Source of the DNA: Limimaricola sp027213785
GTDB taxonomy: Bacteria > Pseudomonadota > Alphaproteobacteria > Rhodobacterales > Rhodobacteraceae
Assembly: GCF_050847355.1 (NCBI RefSeq)
Contig: NZ_CP193755.1
Location: forward strand, 930,001-994,000
Direction of reading: 5' to 3'
DNA: 64,000 nt
The translations under genes were made by a program, and so were the position numbers. Shown here in pieces: positions 16,367 through 24,521 of the stretch. The notes beneath the pieces are model-generated. The model saw only the letters and a list, made by a program, of their open reading frames with translations. It was not told the origin of the DNA and did not search any database. The first letter of the stretch is position 1, and every line of letters starts with the position of its first letter.

Positions 16367-17866
16367 CTACTCCGCCGCCATCGGTTCGAAGATCGTCGCC
16401 GGCAGGTCGTAGCCCCAGAGGCGGAACCGCTCCGAGAAGTGGCTGCGCACGCCGGTGGCCGTGAAATGGCCGATGATCTTGTTGTCGGGGGTGAGGCCGA
16501 CGCGGCGGTAGCGGAACACCTCCTGCATCGAGATCACGTCGCCTTCCATGCCGGTGATCTCGGTGATCGAGGTCATCCGGCGCGAGCCGTCCTGCAGGCG
16601 GCTTGCCTGCACGATCAGGTTCACCGCGCTGGCGATCTGGCTGCGAACCGCCTTGATCGGCATCTCGATCCCGGCCATCGCGATCATGTTCTCGAGGCGC
16701 GAGATACCGTCCCTGGCCGAGTTGGCGTGGATCGTGGTCATCGAGCCGTCATGGCCGGTATTCATCGCCTGCAGCATGTCGATCACCTCCTCGCCGCGCG
16801 TTTCGCCGACGATGATCCGGTCGGGCCGCATCCTGAGCGCGTTCTTGAGACAGTCGCGCTGGCTCACCGCGCCACGCCCCTCGACGTTGGCGGGACGGCT
16901 TTCCATCCGGCCGACATGGGTCTGCTGGAGCTGAAGCTCGGCGGTGTCCTCGATCGTCAGGATGCGCTCGTTGTTGTCGATGAAGGATGAGAGGGCGTTC
17001 AGGGTCGTGGTCTTGCCCGAACCGGTGCCACCCGAGACGATGATGTTGAGCCGCGTCGCCACCGCCGCCTCGAGATAGGCGGCCATCTCCTCGGTCATCG
17101 CGCCGAAGCGGATCAGGTCGTCGATGCCGAGCTTGTCCTTCTTGAACTTGCGGATCGAGACGAGGCTGCCATCCACCGCGATCGGCCCGACCATGGCGTT
17201 GAAGCGCGATCCATCGGCGAGGCGCGCGTCGACATAGGGGTTCGATTCGTCGACCCGGCGGCCGACGGCAGAGACGATCTTGTCGATGATCCGCAGCAGG
17301 TGCCGTTCGTCCTTGAAGGTGATGTCGGTCAATTGCAGCTTGCCGCCCCGCTCCACGAAGATCTGGTGCGGGCCGTTGACGAGGATGTCGTTGACGCTGT
17401 CATCCTTGAGCAGCGTCTCGAGCGGGCCGAGCCCGGTGACCTCGAAAAAGAGATCCTGGTTGAGACTCTGGCGCTCTTCGCGGTTCAGAACGACGCCCAT
17501 GGTGTCGAGCGTTTCGGTCGCGATCGAATTGATCTCGTTGCGCAGATCCTGCTCGCTCGCCTTGTCGAGCGCGGCGAGGTTGAGCGTGTCGAGCAGCGCC
17601 TTGTGCACCTCAAGCTTGATCTCGGCCAGCCGCTCCTTGCGGCGACGCTCCTTGTCTGCGGGCGCGGCCTCGGCGGCGCGGCGCACGGCTTCGGTTGCAG
17701 GAGCCGACCGGCGCATCGAGGCGCTGGCAGGGCCGGGCAGGGCCGGTGCCGGTGTCGAGGGGCCCGCCGCCTGCGGCGCGGGCGTCGCGGGCTTGGCTGC
17801 AGGAGTGCGGGCAGCGGCTGCGCCGGCGTTCCGGCTCGGATCGGGCTTCCTGTATTTCGAGAACAT
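16367..17866 (-). CDS. cpaF: Tad pilus assembly ATPase CpaF/TadA
   Basis: A 499-residue hexameric secretion ATPase that powers Flp pilus assembly from the cytoplasmic face. An Ala/Pro-rich tail of about 80 residues precedes the catalytic part; Walker A GGTGSGKT is at 279-286 and the Walker B region RPDRIIVGETRGEE at about 347-360, with the HAN motif (TTIHANSA) after it. The start at 17866 has AGGAGAG before it. An in-frame codon at 17941 would extend the protein over the end of cpaE and is rejected. Confidence 0.95.
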   Translation of the reverse strand: MFSKYRKPDPSRNAGAAAARTPAAKPATPAPQAAGPSTPAPALPGPASASMRRSAPATEAVRRAAEAAPADKERRRKERLAEIKLEVHKALLDTLNLAALDKASEQDLRNEINSIATETLDTMGVVLNREERQSLNQDLFFEVTGLGPLETLLKDDSVNDILVNGPHQIFVERGGKLQLTDITFKDERHLLRIIDKIVSAVGRRVDESNPYVDARLADGSRFNAMVGPIAVDGSLVSIRKFKKDKLGIDDLIRFGAMTEEMAAYLEAAVATRLNIIVSGGTGSGKTTTLNALSSFIDNNERILTIEDTAELQLQQTHVGRMESRPANVEGRGAVSQRDCLKNALRMRPDRIIVGETRGEEVIDMLQAMNTGHDGSMTTIHANSARDGISRLENMIAMAGIEMPIKAVRSQIASAVNLIVQASRLQDGSRRMTSITEITGMEGDVISMQEVFRYRRVGLTPDNKIIGHFTATGVRSHFSERFRLWGYDLPATIFEPMAAE

Positions 17867-17894
17867 GGCGCTCTCCTGGCTGCGGCGCCGGCCC

Positions 17895-19130
17895 TCAGGC
17901 CTTGGCCTCGGCGACGTTGACCTTGTGAACGGAGCGGGCAAGCTTGGCGATCTCGCGCCGCAGCGGGTTCTTGGCCGCGCCCTCGGCCAGCGGCGTGCCG
18001 TGATCGGCGCTCTGGGTCACCGCGCGGCCACCATCGGGCAACTGCACCTCGATCGAGATGCCCAGCGAGTCGGCCAGCCTCTTGGCCCGGCTCTTGCCCG
18101 ACAGATCGGTGAAGCCCGGCGCGCGGTTGAGCACGAAACGCAGCTTCTCGAAGGGCAGCTCCTCGGATTGCAGCGCCCGCTTGAGCCGCATCGTGTTCTG
18201 GGCCGATCGCATGTCGAGTTCGAGCGTGGCGAAATAGACATGCGCCGCCTGCAGCACCGTCTCGGACCAGTCGACCACGCTCGAGGGCATGTCGATCACG
18301 ACATAGTCGAAATTGACCCGCGCCATCTCGATCAGCCGCGCCACGTCGGCCGGACCCATGAGATCGAGCGGCACCAGCTCGGCCGGAGAGGTCAGCACGT
18401 GCAGCCGCTCCTGATGCACGATCATGGCGGCGAGCAGGCTCTCGCTGTCGGCGCCCGCGGTATCGCTCAGGATCTCCAGCACCGCCTCGCGGCGCGGCAG
18501 GTCGAGATAGGTGGCGGTGGTGCCGAATTGCAGGTCGAGATCGATCAGGCAGACCCGCGGGGGTGCCTTGCGGTCGATATTGGCCAGCTCCCAGGCGAGG
18601 TTCACCGCGAGCGTCGTGGCACCGCTGCCGCCTGCGAGGCCCTGTACAGGGATCACCACGCCGGAGCGGTCATCGGTGGCACGGGGCTCGGTCGGCTCGG
18701 CTTCGGGCAGAAGTGGCCCGGCGCCCGAGCGCAGCCGCTCGATCGCCTGGGCCAGTTCGCCCTCGGGCAGGGGATAGGGGACGAATTCGTCGCCGCCCTC
18801 GCGCAGCAGCTGGTGCAGCGCGGCCGGGCTCACGTCGTCGGCGATCAGCACCACCTTGATGCCGCGCCGCTTCGCGTGGGCGATGATGTCCGCGATCAGC
18901 GGCAGCTGGCGCTCGTCCTCCTTGCTCAGGGCGACCGCCACGAATTCGAGTTCCGCGGCCTCGGGCTGCTCGAGGAAGGCGAGGGCGTCCGCGAAACCGA
19001 GATCGCCCCAGTTCTCGCCCATCGCGGCCTCCATGTCCTCGATCAGCAGGTCGAACTGCTGCACGTCACGACTGATCGTGCAGGCCGCGATCGGCTGGGG
19101 TTCGGGTTGCAGGGGGGCCGTGCTGCTCAT
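17895..19130 (-). CDS. cpaE: Tad pilus localisation ATPase CpaE/TadZ
   Basis: A 411-residue protein with an N-terminal receiver-like domain and a C-terminal ParA/MinD-type ATPase domain. The phosphate loop reads GGSGATT (167-173), with alanine where the usual Walker lysine stands, a variation known in TadZ/CpaE proteins. The switch-like DLDLQFGTTA and the DMPSS segment follow. TadZ places the secretion machine at the cell pole. The gene is separated from the upstream ompA by 192 bases, so it may carry its own promoter. Confidence 0.92.
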   Translation of the reverse strand: MSSTAPLQPEPQPIAACTISRDVQQFDLLIEDMEAAMGENWGDLGFADALAFLEQPEAAELEFVAVALSKEDERQLPLIADIIAHAKRRGIKVVLIADDVSPAALHQLLREGGDEFVPYPLPEGELAQAIERLRSGAGPLLPEAEPTEPRATDDRSGVVIPVQGLAGGSGATTLAVNLAWELANIDRKAPPRVCLIDLDLQFGTTATYLDLPRREAVLEILSDTAGADSESLLAAMIVHQERLHVLTSPAELVPLDLMGPADVARLIEMARVNFDYVVIDMPSSVVDWSETVLQAAHVYFATLELDMRSAQNTMRLKRALQSEELPFEKLRFVLNRAPGFTDLSGKSRAKRLADSLGISIEVQLPDGGRAVTQSADHGTPLAEGAAKNPLRREIAKLARSVHKVNVAEAKA

Positions 19131-19322
19131 TCCTTCGTATCCTCTGTCAAGGCGGGAGGGCCCGCCGAAGCGGGTCGGGCGGCCCGGAAGACGGTGCAGA
19201 GACCATCCCCTCCACCGGTTCAGTCTTGCAGATCAATGATGGCTGCAATGGGGCTGAAAAACTGTAATTGTTGGGGCGCTGGCAACGATCGCGACGTACG
19301 GTTCGAATTTGTCACACCGGGC

Positions 19323-19976
19323 TCAAGGGGCCGCGGCTTCGACACCATCGCTGCCAGACCCGCCCTCGCCGAGCGTGCTTTGGGGGACCGCGCTCTCCAC
19401 GTAGCCCTCGAAGATCACCGCGGCGTATTTGCCGTTGAGAAGGTTGGGGTGACCGCGCACGAAGCCCGAAACCTCGGTGACGGTCCGGCGGTTGGCCCGC
19501 TCGGGATCGGTCGTGGCGATCAGGGGCCGGGTTTCGCCGAAGGAGGCCACCGCCTCGAGGCGGCTCGCATCGAGGCCCTGCGACACGAGATAGGCCACCG
19601 CCGCGCGGGCCCGGCGCAGGCCCAGCGCCTGATTGTAGCTGGCCGGGCCGACGAGGTCGGTATGGCCATAGACTCGGAATCGCAGCTCCGGATAGCGCCG
19701 GATCCATGCCGCTTGGCGCTGCAGCACGGTGCGCGCCTTGGCATCGAGCTGGGCGGAATCGAAGGCGAAGGTGATCGTGGTGTCGACCTCGGCGGCGAAC
19801 TGACGCGCCAAGTTCACGCGCAGGCCCTCGGAGGCGCTGCTATGGGCGATGACATTGTCGCGCGTCGCCGTGCCGAAGGCTGGCCCGGCGCGGCCCGCCT
19901 CATCGTCGAAGCCCGGCGGCGCTGCACAGGCGGCGAGCGAAAGGGCGCAGCCCAAGGCGGTCAGGACGCGGCGCAT
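19323..19976 (-). CDS. OmpA-family lipoprotein of the Tad locus
   Basis: A 217-residue protein with lipobox SLAAC (C17) and a C-terminal OmpA-like peptidoglycan-binding domain: RVYGHTDLVG then YNQALGLRRARAAVAYL, which carries the residues that grip diaminopimelate. It probably ties the outer-membrane secretin to the cell wall. The ATG at 19976 follows GGGAG. It starts 13 bases after cpaC, so they are co-transcribed. OmpA-like members are common in alphaproteobacterial tad loci. Confidence 0.88.
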   Translation of the reverse strand: MRRVLTALGCALSLAACAAPPGFDDEAGRAGPAFGTATRDNVIAHSSASEGLRVNLARQFAAEVDTTITFAFDSAQLDAKARTVLQRQAAWIRRYPELRFRVYGHTDLVGPASYNQALGLRRARAAVAYLVSQGLDASRLEAVASFGETRPLIATTDPERANRRTVTEVSGFVRGHPNLLNGKYAAVIFEGYVESAVPQSTLGEGGSGSDGVEAAAP

Positions 19977-19989
19977 CGCGGATCTCCCT

Positions 19990-21420
19990 TCAGTCGAGCA
20001 CATAGCCGTATGAGCCCGAGAAATCCTGTCGCGCGATTTCGCCGGCGGTGCCGCTCTGGGGCGCGCGGTCGGCCGAGACGCGCCCGAACAGGAACAGCTC
20101 GCGCTCGGAAGGCGGGCGAACACGGTCGGTCGGCATGGCCAGCGTCTCGCCGCGGGTCGGGGTCACCAGATGCGGCGTGATGATGATCACCAGCTCGGAT
20201 TGCTGGCGGGTGTATTCGGCGGAGCGGAACAGCGCGCCCAGCACGGGAATGTCTCCGAGCCAAGGCACCTGACCGTTGAGGTCCTGAAAATCGTCCGAGA
20301 GGAGGCCGGCGATGGCAAAGCTTTCGCCGTCGCGCATTTCCACGGTCGTCGCGGTCTCGCGTCGGCGGAACGCGTCGATGGTAAAGCCGTCCGCGGTGAA
20401 GCCGTTGCTCGGGTCGATCGAACTGACCGACGCCTTGAGTTCGAGATTGATCAGGTCGCCTTCCACCACGCGAGGCACGAAGGTCAGCTCGACCCCGAAC
20501 GGCTTGTATTCGATCGTGGCGGTGCCGTTCTCCTGGCTCACCGGGACCGGATATTCACCGCCTGCGAGAAAGCTCGCCTCCTGGCCCGAGAGGGCGGTGA
20601 GGTTGGGTTCGGCCAGTGTGCGCACGACGCCGCGGCTTTCCAGCGCCTCGAGCAGCAGTCCAACCTCGACGCCACCGGCGTTGAAGCCGAACAGGGTGGA
20701 GGCATTGGCCGAGCTGGAGCTGGGAAGGGAGCCGCCGAGCGCGGAGCCCAGAGCCGCGGAGTTTCCAAGCGTGTTGGTCCCCACCGCGAGGCCAAGATTG
20801 TCTCCGAAGGCAGTCCCGCGTGCCCCCAGGGAGGCCGAGAGCGACTTGCTCACCGAACGCTGCATTTCCGAGAAGCGGACCTTGAGCATCACCTGCTGCG
20901 TGCCGCCGACGCTCATCAGGTTCGACACCCGGTCGGGGGCATAGCGCTGCGCCAGCTCCAGCGCCCGGTCGAGCTTGCCGATCGAGCTGACCACGCCGGA
21001 CATGACGATGCCGTCATTGGCGGTGCGGACCTCGATCGGCTCGCCGGGCAGGATCTGCTCCAGCCGTTCCTTGAATTCGGCGATGTCGGGGGTGACATGC
21101 ACCTCGACATTGGTGATCAGCCGCCCGTTCTCGCCCAGCACGGTGAGGGTGGTGCGGCCGGGCGCCTTGCCCAGCACATAGATCGTGCGATCGGTCAGCG
21201 AAGAGATGTCGGCGATGCCGGGATTGGCGATCGACAATTCGGTGAAGGGCACGTCGCTTTCGACCACCACGGCGCGATTCATCGGGACCTGCAAGGCCCG
21301 CGACGGCGCGCCGGCCCGAACCTGGAGCGCCTCGGCCTGCGCCTCGCCCATCGGAGCCAGCCCTGCAAGGCTCAGCGCGAGGCCGGCGAGGCCGGCTCTC
21401 ATGGTGTGTCGGATGCTCAT
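19990..21420 (-). CDS. cpaC: Tad pilus outer-membrane secretin CpaC/RcpA
   Basis: A 476-residue secretin that forms the outer-membrane channel for the Flp pilus. It has a signal peptide (cleavage near GEAQAEA), an N-terminal pilus-assembly domain (IYVLGKAPGRTTLTVL), a BON-like stretch, and the secretin domain ending in VPWLGDIPVLGALFRS and ELVIIITPHLV. A Ser/Ala/Gly-rich loop near the middle is typical of the gate. The ATG at 21420 gives the signal peptide; longer frames upstream lack one. Confidence 0.95.
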   Translation of the reverse strand: MSIRHTMRAGLAGLALSLAGLAPMGEAQAEALQVRAGAPSRALQVPMNRAVVVESDVPFTELSIANPGIADISSLTDRTIYVLGKAPGRTTLTVLGENGRLITNVEVHVTPDIAEFKERLEQILPGEPIEVRTANDGIVMSGVVSSIGKLDRALELAQRYAPDRVSNLMSVGGTQQVMLKVRFSEMQRSVSKSLSASLGARGTAFGDNLGLAVGTNTLGNSAALGSALGGSLPSSSSANASTLFGFNAGGVEVGLLLEALESRGVVRTLAEPNLTALSGQEASFLAGGEYPVPVSQENGTATIEYKPFGVELTFVPRVVEGDLINLELKASVSSIDPSNGFTADGFTIDAFRRRETATTVEMRDGESFAIAGLLSDDFQDLNGQVPWLGDIPVLGALFRSAEYTRQQSELVIIITPHLVTPTRGETLAMPTDRVRPPSERELFLFGRVSADRAPQSGTAGEIARQDFSGSYGYVLD

Positions 21421-21571
21421 TCGGCCGCCTCGCTGCAGGTCGTGCGTCGGGGTCTTGGGATCGCCCCGTCCGCGCCGAGCCTGCCCGAGGGGGCGAGGCA
21501 TTGCAACGCGCGCCGCCTTGTTGCGCGGGGTTGTGGACGTCCGGCCACAGGCCGAACGCCCCGGGGCAGGC

Positions 21572-22441
21572 TCAGTTGGTGCAGGGGATCGCGATCTCGA
21601 CCACCTCGGCGCCGCGCCGGGTGCGCACGGTGCAGACTTCGGGCGCGGGCGCCGGTGCTGCGATGATCTGCGGCTCTTCTTTCTCTTCCTCGACGATGCC
21701 GAGCAGGCTGCGCTGGTCGACCTCGACGGCACCGGCGACGCTGTCATCGCGCAGCCCGACCAGCGACAGCGCCAGGGTGCCGGTGGATTGCGCCTGTGCC
21801 AGCTTGGCGACCTGCTGCGGCGAGGCCTGTACGGTCACGGTGCGCGCCACCATGGCCTCGGCGCGGGTCTGGTCGGCGGTCTGGTCGACACCGATCAGTT
21901 CGAGGCCGGTTTCGATCAGCTTGGTGACCTCGCGCGAGTTGCCACCCACCGAGACCGAGCCGGTCCAGTAGACGTCGACCCGGTCGCCCGGCCGCAGGAA
22001 GCCGGAGACGCCGCTGGTCGCGTTGACGCTGATCGCGAAGGCGCGCATGCCGGTGCCGAGCCGCGTGCTGATCCCGGCATCGCCGCCCGGCGCGGTGATC
22101 TTGGCGGCGAGGATCGGCTCGTTCGGCTCCATCGGTCGAAGCACGAGACGCGGCACATCCTCGCCCTCCGGGAACAGCGCCTCGAGGTCGGGGAAGGTGC
22201 CCTCCGGCAAGAATGCCTCGGTGTACTGGATCGGCTTCAGATCCTCGCGGGTGATCACGGTACCGTAGGGCAGGGGGTTCTTCACGCCCACCACTTCGAC
22301 GGTCGGCAAGCGGTTGGCGGCGGCCGCGCGCTCGGCCGCCAGCACGGCCTCCTGCTGATCGAAATAGCCCTTCACCATGTAGACCGCATAGCCCGCCAGA
22401 CCGAGGCCGAGGGCGAAGACCAGACCGAACACCATTCTCAT
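21572..22441 (-). CDS. cpaB: Tad pilus assembly protein CpaB/RcpC
   Basis: A 289-residue periplasmic protein with one N-terminal membrane helix (VFGLVFALGLGLAGYAVYMV) and an SAF domain (YGTVITREDLKPIQY), followed by the RcpC domain (GFLRPGDRVDVYWTG). It works with the secretin in pilus extrusion. AGGAG precedes the ATG. About 150 bases separate it from cpaC; I see no terminator there, so the genes are probably one transcript. Confidence 0.92.
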   Translation of the reverse strand: MRMVFGLVFALGLGLAGYAVYMVKGYFDQQEAVLAAERAAAANRLPTVEVVGVKNPLPYGTVITREDLKPIQYTEAFLPEGTFPDLEALFPEGEDVPRLVLRPMEPNEPILAAKITAPGGDAGISTRLGTGMRAFAISVNATSGVSGFLRPGDRVDVYWTGSVSVGGNSREVTKLIETGLELIGVDQTADQTRAEAMVARTVTVQASPQQVAKLAQAQSTGTLALSLVGLRDDSVAGAVEVDQRSLLGIVEEEKEEPQIIAAPAPAPEVCTVRTRRGAEVVEIAIPCTN

Positions 22442-22474
22442 TTCGTTTCTCCTAGCACCTGATCGACACGCGGC

Positions 22475-22669
22475 TTATGGGCTAACACTGGCAGCCTTCG
22501 GCAGTACCGCCTGAACGGAACTGCGCAGGTTGTCGGCCGAGCTGGTGCCTATCTTTGTGAAGGCCACGCCGACCAACAGGGCAAGTGCAATGCTGCTTCC
22601 TGCGATGGCGACCCATTCGGTCACTGACCCGGTATCACAGTCCCATAGTGCTCGAATGCGCCGCCTCAT
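22475..22669 (-). CDS. Small pilin-like membrane protein (second Flp-like peptide)
   Basis: A 64-residue peptide lying between flp and cpaB on the same strand. After a basic N-terminus comes TGSVTEWVAIAG and a long hydrophobic helix, closely echoing the true Flp peptide 220 bases upstream (AGAVTVDWVVLT). In Flp the acidic residue is at +5 after the presumed cleavage glycine; here the glutamate is at +4, so processing by prepilin peptidase is uncertain. It may be a minor pilin or pseudopilin that starts or caps the fibre. It is preceded by a candidate CtrA box. Confidence 0.65.
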   Translation of the reverse strand: MRRRIRALWDCDTGSVTEWVAIAGSSIALALLVGVAFTKIGTSSADNLRSSVQAVLPKAASVSP

Positions 22670-22704
22670 ATGTCCGATCCTCGTCGGGCCCGAAGCCCAT
22701 TGGC

Positions 22705-22721
22705 TTAAGTATCAGCTAACC
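22705..22721 (-). promoter_or_regulatory. Candidate CtrA-type box upstream of the pilin-like gene
   Basis: On the plus strand the site reads TTAA, seven bases, CTAACC, one mismatch from the alphaproteobacterial CtrA consensus TTAA-N7-TTAACC. It lies 36-52 bases upstream of the start codon at 22669, where a -35 overlap is expected. TTAA is rare in this high-G+C DNA. The match is by eye only. Confidence 0.35.
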
Positions 22722-22840
22722 GTGACTGCGGATTGTGGCGAGGCGATGAATGCCCGGCGTCAAGAACAGGACACCTGTTCGTCGGGTCGCGGAAAATCCG
22801 CTTTGCCCGATTTCTGATATCGCCGAGCGTTTGAAATAGG

Positions 22841-22872
22841 ACCGGGGGCCACAGCATGCTGTGGCCCCCGGT
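22841..22872 (-). terminator. Terminator or attenuator after flp (32-bp perfect palindrome)
   Basis: Two 16-base arms (22841-22856 and 22857-22872) are perfectly complementary, forming a very stable hairpin 20 bases after the flp stop; on the minus strand it is followed by the T-containing stretch CCTATTT. It should end most flp transcripts and also protect their 3' end, leaving the rest of the locus at a lower level. Confidence 0.8.
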
Positions 22873-22892
22873 AGCTTGCGATGAAAGGCGGA

Positions 22893-23090
22893 TTAGTAAG
22901 TTGCGGTCGATGCAGAAACCGTTCCGTCTGCGAGAGAGTTATTGATGTCAGTGGCCATATTCTTAGCACCTGCGCCGACCTGCGTCATGATCGCGACGCC
23001 GAGGCCGACGATGGCGGCGGTGAGAACGACCCAATCGACGGTGACGGCGCCGGCTTCGTCCTGGGAGAATTTCTTGAAGAAGTTGAGCAT
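22893..23090 (-). CDS. flp: Flp/Fap-type major pilin
   Basis: A 65-residue type IVb prepilin, the subunit of the Flp adhesive fibre. The leader FFKKFSQDEAG precedes AVTVDW, with aspartate at +5 and tryptophan at +6 where most Flp pilins have Glu-Tyr, then a hydrophobic helix to about residue 42 and a Ser/Thr-rich tail. GGAGG lies just before the ATG. It heads the tad locus. The prepilin peptidase needed to process it (CpaA/TadV) is not in this window. Confidence 0.95.
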   Translation of the reverse strand: MLNFFKKFSQDEAGAVTVDWVVLTAAIVGLGVAIMTQVGAGAKNMATDINNSLADGTVSASTATY

Positions 23091-23399
23091 GTGAGGTCCC
23101 TCCTGGGGGGTGATGATTTCGTTCCCTACCCGTGCGGACTGTCTCGTGTCTGTCAGGCTCTGACCCGATCACCGCAGTGGATGTACCCATATAGCTGTCG
23201 GATTGGGGCGGGAGTTTGTCGGTCTTGGCGCGTTTTCACAGCACATGAAGCTCGCGCCTATCCGGTTGTAAGGCCCGTCCCTATACCAAAGGCCGTGTCG
23301 AATTTTCATCAACGGCGAAATCCCCGCGTCCGGGGGGCATCGTTGCCGGATGCGCAACGCTAGGCTGAAGCCGGAATCACGGTACCACGAGGCGGGCGG
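23091..23399. other. Divergent intergenic region between flp and the transglycosylase
   Basis: About 310 bases without a gene. It must hold the promoters of flp (minus strand) and of the transglycosylase (plus strand). A TATATG hexamer on the minus strand near 23188-23193 could be a -10 box, but I could not place a convincing -35. A small stem (CGTTGC 23341-23346 with GCAACG 23354-23359) lies 40 bases ahead of the transglycosylase start. Confidence 0.5.
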
Positions 23400-24233
23400 A
23401 TGCGGATCGGCAGGAGATTACCCGGAATCGCCTTGGCGGTGGCGCTGGGATTCGCGCTGGCGGACGAGGTCGCAGCCGAGCGAATCGGAACCGACTTCAC
23501 CTTCCGGCGCATCGCCGTGCCGCAGCCCGGTGCCCGGCGCATCACCGTGCAGATCTCTCCCGTCGCCCCGGTCGCGCCCGCCGCCCCCTCGGCCCCCGCT
23601 GCTGCGGGATCTGCCTCCGGCGCCGGCAGGAAAAGCGGCGACACGACGGCTGCCTGGTTCTGGAGTGCGGTGTCGCCACGGCTGGCCGATGGTGGGCCGG
23701 GACGGCTGGAGCTGGCCCTGGCGGCGCTGCGCGACGCGCCGCCCGGCGCGGCAGCGGGGCCACGGCTGCAGCATCTGCAGGAGATCGCCGGGCGGTACGG
23801 AGCCGACATCATGCGGGCGACGATCGGCACCCGCGTGTCGCCGGCGCTGGTGTTGGCGGTGATCTCGGTCGAGAGCGCCGGCCGGGCCGATGCGGTCAGT
23901 TCCGCGGGCGCGCAGGGGCTGATGCAGCTGATGCCGGCCACGGCAGCCCGATTCGGAGTGAAGGACCGTGCGATCGCACCGGAGAACATCCGCGGCGGGA
24001 TCGCCTATCTCGACTGGTTGATGGAGCATTTCGGCCGCGACCCGATCCTCGCTCTCGCGGGGTACAATGCGGGCGAAGGATCGGTGCGCGACAATGCCGG
24101 CGTGCCGCCCTATGCCGAGACCCGTGCCTATGTGCCCAAGGTGCTCGCGGCGTGGACGGTGGCGCGCGGGCTGTGCCTGACGCCACCGGTGCTGATGAGC
24201 GACGGGTGCGTCTTCTCGGTCAACAGCCTCTGA
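23400..24233 (+). CDS. Lytic transglycosylase (SLT domain)
   Basis: A 277-residue secreted or periplasmic enzyme that cuts the glycan backbone of peptidoglycan. It has a signal peptide (residues 1-26), an Ala/Pro-rich linker, and an SLT domain: VISVESAG with catalytic E158, SSAGAQGLMQLMP, and the GYNAG motif. It is transcribed away from flp, and transglycosylases often accompany envelope-spanning pili, so it may open the wall for the Tad machine; that role is inferred. Its stop directly abuts the stop of the following GNAT gene on the other strand. Confidence 0.9.
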   Translation: MRIGRRLPGIALAVALGFALADEVAAERIGTDFTFRRIAVPQPGARRITVQISPVAPVAPAAPSAPAAAGSASGAGRKSGDTTAAWFWSAVSPRLADGGPGRLELALAALRDAPPGAAAGPRLQHLQEIAGRYGADIMRATIGTRVSPALVLAVISVESAGRADAVSSAGAQGLMQLMPATAARFGVKDRAIAPENIRGGIAYLDWLMEHFGRDPILALAGYNAGEGSVRDNAGVPPYAETRAYVPKVLAAWTVARGLCLTPPVLMSDGCVFSVNSL

Positions 24234-24521
24234 TCAGGCGAATTGCGCTGCCGCCTCGGGATGCCTGCGCGCCCAGAGCGCGACATAGGAGCAGGCGGGG
24301 ACGATGCGGAAGCCCTCGGCCTTCGCGTCCTCGACCATCGCCGCGACGAGAGCGGCGGCGTGGCCCCGCCCCTCATGCTCGCGCGGCACGCCGGTATGCG
24401 TGGCGATGCGGGTATCGCCCCGCGCCACCCAGGTCAGCTCGGCCTCGGCGCCGCCGCCGAGGTCGAGCGCGTAGCGGCCCCTGTCGGGGCCGCCTTCGCG
24501 GCGGATCTCTCGATCAGACAA
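24234..24521 (-). CDS. Small GNAT-like N-acetyltransferase (YjdJ-type)
   Basis: A 95-residue protein matching the short acetyltransferase family related to E. coli YjdJ. The acetyl-CoA loop can be read in THTGVPREHEGRGHAAALV, with the Q/RxxGxG/A-like turn EGRGHA, and the C-terminal part IVPACSYVALW is typical. The substrate is unknown. It overlaps the end of scoB by 8 bases and is probably translated from the same message. Confidence 0.8.
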   Translation of the reverse strand: MSDREIRREGGPDRGRYALDLGGGAEAELTWVARGDTRIATHTGVPREHEGRGHAAALVAAMVEDAKAEGFRIVPACSYVALWARRHPEAAAQFA

